The translations under genes were made by a program, and so were the position numbers. From the NCBI GenBank assembly GCA_937914815.1, contig CALDMI010000133.1:1-9105 (forward strand): a stretch of 9,105 bases of DNA, in the 5' to 3' direction. The notes beneath the pieces are model-generated. The model was given only the letters and a program-made list of their open reading frames with translations, did not search any database and was not told the DNA's origin. Below, one piece after another: positions 1-5,446 of the stretch (the stretch's first letter is position 1; every line of letters starts with the position of its first letter). The stretch comes from an uncultured Clostridia bacterium (GTDB lineage Bacteria; Bacillota; Clostridia; Oscillospirales; CAG-272).

Positions 1-674
1 TTGACAATGTCTCGCTCTCGGTCGGGGAGGGGGAGCTGTTCGGGCTCCTCGGCGTGAACGGCGCGGGAAAGAGCACCCTTATAAAGATACTCTCCGGACT
101 TATCCTGCCGGACTCCGGCACGGCGTCGGTCATGGGGTACGATGTGCGGGGTGAAATGGACAAAATACGTGCCGTAAGCGGCATATCCCCGCAGGACACC
201 GCCGTCGCGCCGAACCTCACGGTCGAGGAAAATCTCCGCTTTTTCGCCGAGATTTACGGGACGGAAAAGGAGAAGATTGACGCGCGGGTCTCGGAGATTG
301 CGGAGAGCTTTTCGCTCACCGGGGTTATGAAGCGGCGCGCGCGGACGCTCTCCGGGGGGTATCAGCGGCGGCTCTCGGTAGCTATCGCTCTTATCTGCTC
401 GCCGCGCGTCCTCTATCTTGATGAGCCGACGCTCGGGCTCGATGTCATAGCGCGGCGGGAATTATGGAAAATAATAAACTCGCTGCACGGGAAAATGACG
501 GTTATTCTTACCTCGCATTACCTTGAGGAGATTGAGGCGCTGTGCGACCGGGTCGCCGTCATGAGCTGCGGTCACGTTCTCGCGCTCGGAACCGTCGGGG
601 AGATAAAGGCGGCGGGCGGGAGCGACAGCTTCGAGGACGCGTTTATAAACATTGTGGGAGGCGGAAAGATATGA
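1..674 (+). CDS. ABC exporter ATP-binding protein (5' truncated by window)
   Basis: Nucleotide-binding subunit that would hydrolyse ATP on the cytoplasmic face to drive the ABC-2 permease encoded next to it. The frame is open from base 3, so the true start lies upstream; 223 residues are visible. In order it shows the Walker A motif GVNGAGKST (nt 51-77), a Q-loop region (SPQD), the ABC signature LSGGYQRR, Walker B VLYLDEPTLGLD with its catalytic Glu and D-loop, and the switch His in LTSHYLEE. The motif set and spacing fit the DrrA/NodI/NatA-type family of single-domain exporter ATPases. Probably only a short N-terminal part (about 20-40 residues) is missing. The stop codon overlaps the permease start (ATGA at 671-674), so the two are translationally coupled. 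The substrate cannot be read from the sequence; drug, lipid or ion export is typical of the family. Confidence 0.93.
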   Translation, partial: DNVSLSVGEGELFGLLGVNGAGKSTLIKILSGLILPDSGTASVMGYDVRGEMDKIRAVSGISPQDTAVAPNLTVEENLRFFAEIYGTEKEKIDARVSEIAESFSLTGVMKRRARTLSGGYQRRLSVAIALICSPRVLYLDEPTLGLDVIARRELWKIINSLHGKMTVILTSHYLEEIEALCDRVAVMSCGHVLALGTVGEIKAAGGSDSFEDAFINIVGGGKI

Positions 675-1459
675 GACGGGCAATGTCATTTGCAAAGAGA
701 AATCTTACCGAGTCGCTGCGCGACCCTGTGATATATGTTTTCTGCGCCGGGTTTCCGGTGCTCATGCTCGTCATGTTCTCGGTTATCGGGCACTTTGCGG
801 GGGAAAATGCGTCATTTGACCTTCCGTCACTCATACCTGGAATAATGATGTTCTCACTGTCCTTTGTCATGCTTGTGACGACGCTTCTTGTCTCAAAGGA
901 CAAGAGCACGGCGCTCCTGCTCCGGCTTTACACATCGCCGATGCGCGTTCCGGACTTTCTCGTCGGCTACACTCTCCCGGCGGCTGCCGTCGGGGTGGCA
1001 CAGCAGATTATCTGCCTTATCTGCGGATTTATTATCGCGCTGATAAGGGGAGACGGTTATTTTTCGTTCGGGCGGTGCTGTCTGCTGCTTCTCTCGGTTC
1101 TTCCGATGATGTTTACCTTCATTTTCCTCGGCATACTTCTCGGTACGGTGATGAATGACAAGTCGGGACCCGGGGTGAGCTCGGTTCTCATAACCGCCTG
1201 CGGCGTTCTCGGCGGGGCGTGGATGCCTCTTGACACGATGGGCGGGCTCGAGACCGTGTGCCGCGCGCTCCCGTTCTATCCGACGGTGGTATTCGGCAGG
1301 ATTATAACCGGGGCGGCGCACACGATACCGGCGGACGGGGTATATACCTTTGACGGCGCGGCGGCTCTCGGATTTATTCCGGTGTCCGCGTGGCTTGTTC
1401 TGTCTTTTGTTCTTGCGGCGACGCTCTTCGGGCGGATGACGCGCTCGGACAACAAATAA
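671..1459 (+). CDS. ABC-2 type transporter permease
   Basis: Membrane subunit of the exporter, 262 residues, about the family's usual size (250-270). I chose the ATG at 671 because GGGAGG (656-661) sits 9 nt upstream and the ATG overlaps the ATPase stop; a longer in-frame opening to 542 would run through the ATPase gene and is unlikely. About six hydrophobic segments are visible: roughly residues 19-40, 54-74, 97-125, 136-161, 168-186 and 229-253. The loop after the second holds KDKSTALLLRLYTSPM (77-91), the conserved ABC-2 cytoplasmic element that contacts the ATPase. The product would homodimerise, or pair with another permease encoded upstream of the window, and bind two ATPase subunits. 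No signal peptide or extracellular domain is visible, which fits a small NatB/DrrB-like exporter. Substrate unknown. Confidence 0.9.
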   Translation: MRRAMSFAKRNLTESLRDPVIYVFCAGFPVLMLVMFSVIGHFAGENASFDLPSLIPGIMMFSLSFVMLVTTLLVSKDKSTALLLRLYTSPMRVPDFLVGYTLPAAAVGVAQQIICLICGFIIALIRGDGYFSFGRCCLLLLSVLPMMFTFIFLGILLGTVMNDKSGPGVSSVLITACGVLGGAWMPLDTMGGLETVCRALPFYPTVVFGRIITGAAHTIPADGVYTFDGAAALGFIPVSAWLVLSFVLAATLFGRMTRSDNK

Positions 1460-1504
1460 GAGAGCAAAGCGGGGTTTTTACGGATTTTGGGCGGACCCTG
1501 AATA

Positions 1505-1571
1505 TGCGGACTGTCACATACGGCGCGGGGCTATCGTGTTCCTCTGCCGGCTGCGGCAGTCCGCACTTTTT
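1505..1571 (+). terminator. Candidate intrinsic terminator of the ABC operon with alternative inner hairpin
   Basis: TGCGGACTG (1505-1513) pairs perfectly with CAGTCCGCA (1557-1565), which is followed by CTTTTT (1566-1571). Inside the loop, CTGCCG (1544-1549) pairs with CGGCAG (1554-1559) across a 4-nt loop. The two helices share bases 1557-1559, so their full forms cannot both exist. The element lies 45 nt after the permease stop and 50 nt before the trxB promoter, which best fits end-of-operon termination. The enclosed loop is long (43 nt) and the T-run short, so efficiency is uncertain. Confidence 0.5.
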
Positions 1572-1581
1572 GCTTATCGAA

Positions 1582-1602
1582 TTAGCCTACGCTAACTTTT
1601 TT
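1582..1602. promoter_or_regulatory. Palindrome TTAGC-CTAC-GCTAA followed by a T-run, upstream of the trxB promoter
   Basis: A perfect 5-bp inverted repeat with a 4-nt centre (1582-1595) is followed by CTTTTTT (1596-1602) and ends 19 nt before the trxB -35 box. Two readings are possible. It could be a weak second terminator for the ABC operon, or a protein-binding site resembling the TTAGG...CCTAA style of DtxR/MntR-family metal-regulator boxes. The sequence alone does not decide; the match to a DtxR box is loose. Confidence 0.35.
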
Positions 1603-1614
1603 ACATTTTAACTA

Positions 1615-1643
1615 TTGACATTCCGGGAATAATAATATAAAAT
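1615..1643 (+). promoter_or_regulatory. Sigma-A type promoter of trxB
   Basis: A perfect -35 TTGACA (1615-1620), a 17-nt spacer and -10 TAAAAT (1638-1643) predict a start near 1650 and a leader of about 25 nt. The spacer holds a small palindrome ATTCC-G-GGAAT (1620-1630) that overlaps the last base of the -35 box and could serve as an operator. Confidence 0.8.
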
Positions 1644-1662
1644 GTAGGCGAAAAGCGAAAAA

Positions 1663-1667
1663 GGGAG
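1663..1667 (+). promoter_or_regulatory. Ribosome binding site fixing a TTG start for trxB
   Basis: GGGAG, within the longer match GGGAGTGA, lies 7 nt before the TTG at 1675. No ATG or GTG lies nearby in frame ahead of the FAD-binding motif, so this site supports TTG initiation. Confidence 0.7.
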
Positions 1668-1674
1668 TGATTTT

Positions 1675-2619
1675 TTGGGCGAAAAAGAGAAAAACGCCGT
1701 CAAAAACGGAATATATGATATTATAATCGTCGGTGCGGGTCCTGCGGGGCTCTGTGCCGCGACGTATTCGGCGCGCTCCGGCAAAAGTGTGCTCGTCATA
1801 GAGCGCGAGTGTATCGGCGGGCAGATTGCGATATCCCCGGAGGTCGAAAATTACCCGGGATACGTAAAGGTCTCCGGCGCGGAGCTCGCCCGGAGCATGG
1901 AGGAGCAGGCGCGGGGCGCCGGAGCCGTGATAATCATGGGAGACGTCACGGAGGTTGTGCCGCGCGGCGGTGAGCCGTTTTCCGTTTTGCTCGCGTCCGG
2001 GGCGGAATATGCGGCGCGCCGTGTTATACTCGCCGTAGGGCAGAGGCACCGGCGGCTCGGACTCCCGGAGGAAGAGCATTACATCGGGCGCGGTGTGTCC
2101 TATTGTGCGGTGTGCGACGGGGGATTTTACCGCGGAGTCGCCGTCGCCGGAGGGGGGAACACAGCCCTGCGCGAGGCGCTCTATCTCTCGGAAATCTGCA
2201 AAAGCGTGACGCTTATTCACAGGCGCGAGGACTTCCGCGCGGAGGCGGCGCTCGTAAATGAAGTAAAGGCGAGGGAGAACATCAGAATAATAACATCGGC
2301 GAATGTGACCGCTCTCTCGGGCTCTCCGTTCCTTACCGGGGTGGAGATTACGGAAAAGGACGGCGCGCGCCGCACACTCTCTGTCGACGGTCTTTTCGTC
2401 GCGATAGGGTATGAGCCGCAGAATTCTCCGTTCTCCGGGCTCATTGCGACAGACGGCGCGGGGTTTGCACTCTCGGGCGAGGACTGTCGCACCGGTGTGA
2501 GCGGGCTCTATGTTGCGGGCGACTGCCGGGCGAAAAGCGTAAGACAGCTTACCACCGCTGTTGCGGACGGCGCGGTTGCCGCGCTTGCGGCATCGGAGAG
2601 CGAAGGCGGGACATTTTGA
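1675..2619 (+). CDS. trxB: Thioredoxin reductase (FAD/NADPH-dependent)
   Basis: Cytoplasmic flavoenzyme that would pass electrons from NADPH through FAD and a redox dithiol to thioredoxin, supporting ribonucleotide reductase, peroxiredoxins and protein thiols. It has 314 residues, normal for low-molecular-weight TrxR. Visible motifs: the FAD dinucleotide fold GAGPAG (20-25), GGQI and ENYPGY (48-63), the active-site pair C144-A-V-C147 followed by Asp, the NADPH fold GGGNTA (159-164), the 2'-phosphate-binding HRREDFRAE (182-190), and the C-terminal FAD motif GLYVAGDCR (277-285) with QLTTAVADGA. GGGNTA in place of GGGDSA is a variant I associate with clostridial enzymes; with the Arg-rich motif intact, NADPH use is expected. 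About 12 extra residues precede the fold. The start is TTG with a good SD. No thioredoxin gene is next to it. It has its own promoter and is followed by copA after about 100-130 nt. Confidence 0.93.
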   Translation: MGEKEKNAVKNGIYDIIIVGAGPAGLCAATYSARSGKSVLVIERECIGGQIAISPEVENYPGYVKVSGAELARSMEEQARGAGAVIIMGDVTEVVPRGGEPFSVLLASGAEYAARRVILAVGQRHRRLGLPEEEHYIGRGVSYCAVCDGGFYRGVAVAGGGNTALREALYLSEICKSVTLIHRREDFRAEAALVNEVKARENIRIITSANVTALSGSPFLTGVEITEKDGARRTLSVDGLFVAIGYEPQNSPFSGLIATDGAGFALSGEDCRTGVSGLYVAGDCRAKSVRQLTTAVADGAVAALAASESEGGTF

Positions 2620-2656
2620 GACCTAAAAAAACGCGAAAGCGGTAAAAAACAAAGAT

Positions 2657-2679
2657 TTTTCCGATGATGAACCGGAAAA
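2657..2679. promoter_or_regulatory. Inverted repeat TTTTCCG-N9-CGGAAAA covering the copA -35/spacer
   Basis: A perfect 7-bp dyad (2657-2663 and 2673-2679) lies across the -35 element and most of the spacer of the copA promoter, where a repressor or MerR-type activator could act. It does not match the CopY box (TACANNTGTA) or an obvious GGGGTA-type CsoR site, so the binding protein is unknown. With no T-run after it, it is unlikely to be the trxB terminator. Confidence 0.45.
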
Positions 2680-2687
2680 TATATAAT
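2659..2687 (+). promoter_or_regulatory. Promoter of copA with weak -35 and perfect -10
   Basis: The -10 is TATAAT (2682-2687). At 17-nt spacing the -35 position reads TTCCGA (2659-2664), only 3 of 6 matches to TTGACA. A weak -35 with a consensus -10 is typical of a regulated promoter. The predicted start is near 2694. Confidence 0.55.
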
Positions 2688-2691
2688 TAAT

Positions 2692-2714
2692 CCGGCGGGA
2701 TGCTGTCGCGCCGG
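2692..2714. promoter_or_regulatory. Inverted repeat CCGGCG-N11-CGCCGG at the predicted copA transcription start
   Basis: A perfect 6-bp GC dyad (2692-2697 and 2709-2714) begins at the predicted start of transcription. Part of the left arm would lie at or before +1, so it may act more as a DNA operator than as an mRNA hairpin. It ends just before the alternative GTG start at 2720. Confidence 0.3.
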
Positions 2715-2738
2715 GAAATGTGAAACAGGAAGAAACTC

Positions 2739-2742
2739 AGGA
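2739..2742 (+). promoter_or_regulatory. Ribosome binding site favouring the ATG at 2750 for copA
   Basis: AGGA with 7-nt spacing precedes ATG 2750. The alternative in-frame GTG at 2720 has only GGGA three bases upstream, a poor SD distance, so the ATG is preferred. Confidence 0.5.
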
Positions 2743-2749
2743 TAAAGCT

Positions 2750-5323
2750 ATGGAAGACAAAGCAAGAAAATTCAAGGTAGGCGGCATGAGCTGTGCCGCG
2801 TGTAGCGCGAGAGTAGAGCGCGCGGTGTCATCGCTCCCCGGTGTTACCGAGTGCGCCGTGAACCTTCTGACAGGGAGCATGAGCGTGCGCGGCGAGGCGC
2901 GCGACACCGAGATAATCGCCGCGGTTGTGCGCGCGGGATACACCGCGAAAGTCGACAACGGGCAGACTGGACGGTCGGCAGACGGAGAAAAGGAAGAAAA
3001 GAGCGAGACAAGACCTCTGATAATCCGCCTCTGCGTATCGGCGGCGTTTCTTCTCCTCCTTATGTATATTTCGATGGGACACGCAATGTGGCATTTCCCG
3101 CTCCCGGGCTTCCTTACGGGAAAGCCGGTGGCGCTCGGCTGGATTGAGTTTGCCCTGACGCTGATAATTCTCGTAATCAACAGAAAATTCTTTATAAGCG
3201 GCACAAAAGCCGTATTGCACGGCAGCCCGAACATGGACACCCTCGTTGCCATGGGCTCGTCGGTCGCGTTTATTTACAGCACCGTGATGCTCTTTATGAT
3301 GGGCGGGCAGAGCGGCGAGGACGCGATGATGACCCTGCACGGGCTGTACTTTGAGTCGGCGGCTATGATAGTCACGCTTATCACCGTCGGAAAGACGCTC
3401 GAGGCATATGCAAAGGGCAGGACGGCAGACGCCGTAAAGAGCCTTGTGGCTCTCGCCCCGCGCATGGCTACGGTAATCCGCGACGGTGCGGAGGTAAAAA
3501 TCCCGGCGGCGGAGCTTTCCGAGGGTGACACGGTGGTTGTCCGCCCCGGCGACTCTGTCCCCTGTGACGGCGTTGTGACCTCCGGCGGCTCTGCCGTCGA
3601 CGAGTCGGCATTTACCGGGGAGAGTATACCGGTTGAAAAGACCGTCGGCGACAAGCTCCTCTGCGGTACGGTGAACACCTCTGGCTACCTGCAGTTCCGC
3701 GCTACTGGCGTCGGAGAGGACACGACGCTCTCTGAAATGATAAGAATGGTGAACGATGCACAGAGTACAAAGGCGCCTATCGCGCGCGTCGCCGATAAGG
3801 TATCGGCTGTGTTCGTGCCCACCGTCATAGGAATAGCCCTTATAACCGCCGTCGTATGGCTGATAATCGGGCACGGGAACATCGGTCACGCGCTCGAGCG
3901 CGCGATAAGCGTGCTTGTTATAAGCTGTCCGTGCGCCCTCGGTCTCGCGACCCCGGTCGCGGTAATGGTCGGCTCCGGCGTCGCGGCAAAGCACGGTATA
4001 CTCTTCAAGAGCGCCGCGGCGCTCGAGGAGTGCGGCAGGGCAAAGACAATAGCCCTCGACAAGACCGGGACCGTGACTAAGGGGACCCCGGCGGTCACCG
4101 ATGTGCGCCCCGAGGGAATAAGCGAGCAGGAGCTCCTTGAATACGCGGCGGCAGGGGAGAGAATGAGCGAGCACCCGCTCGCAAAATCCATAGTCGCCTA
4201 TGCGGAAGGACAGGGGGCGTGTACGAAAACCGCAGTGTCCTTCAATGCGCTGACAGGCTCGGGTATAGAGGCTGTCATAGACGGCAAAAGACTTACCGGA
4301 GGTAACCTTAAGTTTACAAAAACGGTATGCAGCCTGCCCTCCGGGTGGGAGACCTATGCCGCGTCTCTTGCCGATATGGGAAAGACGGCGGTGCACTTTA
4401 CCCTTGACGGAAAATTTATAGGAACGATAGCAATGGCAGACGAGCCGAGAGAGGACAGCCGCGAGGCGATAGCCGCCCTCCGCGCCTCGGGGTGCGATGT
4501 CGCAATGCTCACAGGTGATAACGAGCGCACGGCAAAGATGATAGGAAAGTCTGTAGGAATTGACGAGGTCTACGCAGGTATTCTCCCGGGAGACAAGGAG
4601 AAGAAGGTGCGCGAGCTGAAAGCGCGCGGAAAGGTCATAATGGTCGGCGACGGGGTGAACGACGCGCCGGCACTCTCTGTCGCGGATGTCGGCATGGCGA
4701 TAGGGCGGGGGACCGATGTCGCTATTGAGAGCGCGGACGTCGTCCTCACCGGCTCGAGCCTCACCGATGTGTATAACGCCGTGCGCATAAGCCGCAGAAC
4801 GCTTACCAACATCAGAGAAAATCTCTTCTGGGCATTTTTCTATAACTGCATAGGTATTCCGCTTGCCGCCGGGGCGTTTATCCCGCTCTTCGGGTGGGAG
4901 CTATCGCCGATGTTCGGCGCCGCGGCAATGAGCCTCTCGAGCTTCTGTGTCGTTATGAACGCCCTGCGCCTGAACCTCATAAATTACAGAAAAAAAGGCG
5001 GTAACACCGCCCCGTGTACGGATAATTCCTGCTCCGCCGCGGAAAATAAAGCTACCGGAGTCGCAGATAAGGTGCAGACCGGAGGGGAAACGGAGGAAAA
5101 AGAAAATATGGAAAAGACGGTTGAAATAACGCTCCCTGTCGAGGGCATGATGTGCCACCACTGCGAGGAGCATGTAAAGAAAGCACTGCTCGCGGTCCCG
5201 GGCGTAAAATCGGCGGAGGCTGACCACACCGCGGGGACGGCAAGGGTAGTGTGCACCGCCACGGTGTCGCGCGACGCGCTTGAAAATGCGATAGCCGGCG
5301 CCGGGTACAGCGTAAAGAACTGA
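2750..5323 (+). CDS. copA: Cu(+)-exporting P1B-type ATPase with HMA domains at both ends
   Basis: Membrane pump expected to expel Cu(+), and possibly Ag(+), from the cytoplasm. It has 857 residues from ATG 2750; GTG 2720 would add 10. Domains in order: N-terminal HMA with GMSCAAC (12-18); membrane helices near 89-109, 130-146, 162-184 and 200-215; actuator TGES (289-292); helices near 352-374 and 388-415 with the metal-site CPC (393-395); phosphorylation loop DKTGT (437-441); nucleotide-binding HP (475-476); TGDN (588-591); GDGVND (633-638); then the last two helices with YN (698-699) and MSLSS (727-731), both marks of Cu(+) pumps (P1B-1). A hydrophilic linker (about 747-786) with two Cys leads to a second HMA with GMMCHHC (799-805). 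The C-terminal HMA resembles a free CopZ chaperone and is preceded by its own SD and Met787. A slippery A7 plus hairpin sits at the linker start. It follows trxB with its own promoter and ends at a bidirectional terminator. Confidence 0.95.
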   Translation: MEDKARKFKVGGMSCAACSARVERAVSSLPGVTECAVNLLTGSMSVRGEARDTEIIAAVVRAGYTAKVDNGQTGRSADGEKEEKSETRPLIIRLCVSAAFLLLLMYISMGHAMWHFPLPGFLTGKPVALGWIEFALTLIILVINRKFFISGTKAVLHGSPNMDTLVAMGSSVAFIYSTVMLFMMGGQSGEDAMMTLHGLYFESAAMIVTLITVGKTLEAYAKGRTADAVKSLVALAPRMATVIRDGAEVKIPAAELSEGDTVVVRPGDSVPCDGVVTSGGSAVDESAFTGESIPVEKTVGDKLLCGTVNTSGYLQFRATGVGEDTTLSEMIRMVNDAQSTKAPIARVADKVSAVFVPTVIGIALITAVVWLIIGHGNIGHALERAISVLVISCPCALGLATPVAVMVGSGVAAKHGILFKSAAALEECGRAKTIALDKTGTVTKGTPAVTDVRPEGISEQELLEYAAAGERMSEHPLAKSIVAYAEGQGACTKTAVSFNALTGSGIEAVIDGKRLTGGNLKFTKTVCSLPSGWETYAASLADMGKTAVHFTLDGKFIGTIAMADEPREDSREAIAALRASGCDVAMLTGDNERTAKMIGKSVGIDEVYAGILPGDKEKKVRELKARGKVIMVGDGVNDAPALSVADVGMAIGRGTDVAIESADVVLTGSSLTDVYNAVRISRRTLTNIRENLFWAFFYNCIGIPLAAGAFIPLFGWELSPMFGAAAMSLSSFCVVMNALRLNLINYRKKGGNTAPCTDNSCSAAENKATGVADKVQTGGETEEKENMEKTVEITLPVEGMMCHHCEEHVKKALLAVPGVKSAEADHTAGTARVVCTATVSRDALENAIAGAGYSVKN
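4990..5011 (+). promoter_or_regulatory. Slippery A7 heptamer with abutting GC hairpin inside copA (possible -1 frameshift element)
   Basis: Codons 747-749 of copA read AGA AAA AAA, giving the heptamer A-AAA-AAA (4990-4996) in the phase needed for tandem -1 slippage. GGCGGT (4997-5002) pairs perfectly with ACCGCC (5006-5011) across an AAC loop. After a -1 slip the ribosome would read AGG CGG TAA, stopping at 5002-5004 and giving a 751-residue ATPase that ends just past its last helix. Zero spacing between heptamer and stem is shorter than the usual 5-9 nt, a point against classic stimulated frameshifting; RNA-polymerase slippage on A7 would have the same effect. On the opposite strand the same bases form a textbook intrinsic terminator (hairpin, then T7). 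Function is inferred. Confidence 0.4.
5092..5110 (+). promoter_or_regulatory. Internal SD and ATG start for a free CopZ-like domain
   Basis: GGAGG (5092-5096) lies 11 nt before an in-frame ATG (5108-5110) at the exact boundary between the copA linker and its C-terminal HMA domain. A second purine run, GGAGGGG (5081-5087), is just upstream. The spacing is slightly long, so efficiency is uncertain. In a GC-rich coding region the AT-rich GGAGGAAAAAGAAAAT stretch stands out and looks like an ordinary gene start. Confidence 0.45.
5108..5323 (+). CDS. Possible nested CopZ-like copper chaperone, in frame with copA
   Basis: If translation starts at the internal ATG, the product is a 71-residue soluble HMA protein, the usual size of CopZ/Atx1-type Cu(+) chaperones (about 65-72). 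Visible parts: beta-strand EITLPVEG, the Cu-binding loop GMMCHHC (residues 13-19 of this product), a helix EEHVKKALLAVPGV, then AEADHTAGTARVVC and a second helix ending AGYSVKN, which together match the HMA fold. It would carry Cu(+) to the pump's N-terminal HMA or membrane entry site. It shares its stop with copA. This is an inference from the SD and domain boundary; the same residues are certainly encoded as the C-terminus of the full-length pump, and separate expression has not been shown. Confidence 0.35.
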   Translation: MEKTVEITLPVEGMMCHHCEEHVKKALLAVPGVKSAEADHTAGTARVVCTATVSRDALENAIAGAGYSVKN

Positions 5324-5386
5324 CGGAGCGCGCAAAAAACACTCTGTGACAGAGCCTGCCGCCCGGCGGTCTCCCGTCCCGATATA

Positions 5387-5428
5387 AAAAGCCTGCCGCG
5401 GCATGTGCCGCAGACAGGCTTTTCTCAT
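5387..5428. terminator. Bidirectional intrinsic terminator between converging copA and the nucleotidase gene
   Basis: AAAAGCCTG (5387-5395) pairs perfectly with CAGGCTTTT (5415-5423). Inside, GCGGC and GCCGC (5398-5402 and 5407-5411) extend the stem past a small internal loop, around an ATGT tip. Plus-strand transcripts from copA end in TTTTCTC; minus-strand transcripts end in TTTTTATAT. It lies 64 nt after the copA stop and 23 nt after the nucleotidase stop, as expected for a shared terminator. Confidence 0.88.
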
Positions 5429-5446
5429 GTCTTTTAGTGATAAAAA

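Noticed and set aside
1..6. TTGACA at the very start of the window as a promoter
   Set aside because: It lies within the coding frame of the ABC ATPase, and no suitable -10 is seen at the right spacing.
1390..1611. 73-codon plus-strand open frame across the end of the permease gene and the following intergenic region
   Set aside because: It starts inside the permease in another frame, runs through the terminator-like stem and has no domain or convincing ribosome site.
2632..2641. CGC-GAAA-GCG mini-hairpin between A-runs after trxB as a terminator
   Set aside because: The stem has only three base pairs and no T-run follows on the plus strand; too weak to call.
2657..2714. Copper-regulator boxes of CopY (TACANNTGTA) or CsoR type at copA
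   Set aside because: I looked for both patterns in 2620-2750 and found neither; only the unassigned dyads reported above are present.
2828..4396. Long minus-strand open frame (522 codons) antisense to copA
   Set aside because: It lies entirely under a clear CopA reading frame. Its translation is rich in Arg, His and Tyr with no domain pattern, as expected from the reverse reading of GC-rich codons, and no promoter or SD supports it.
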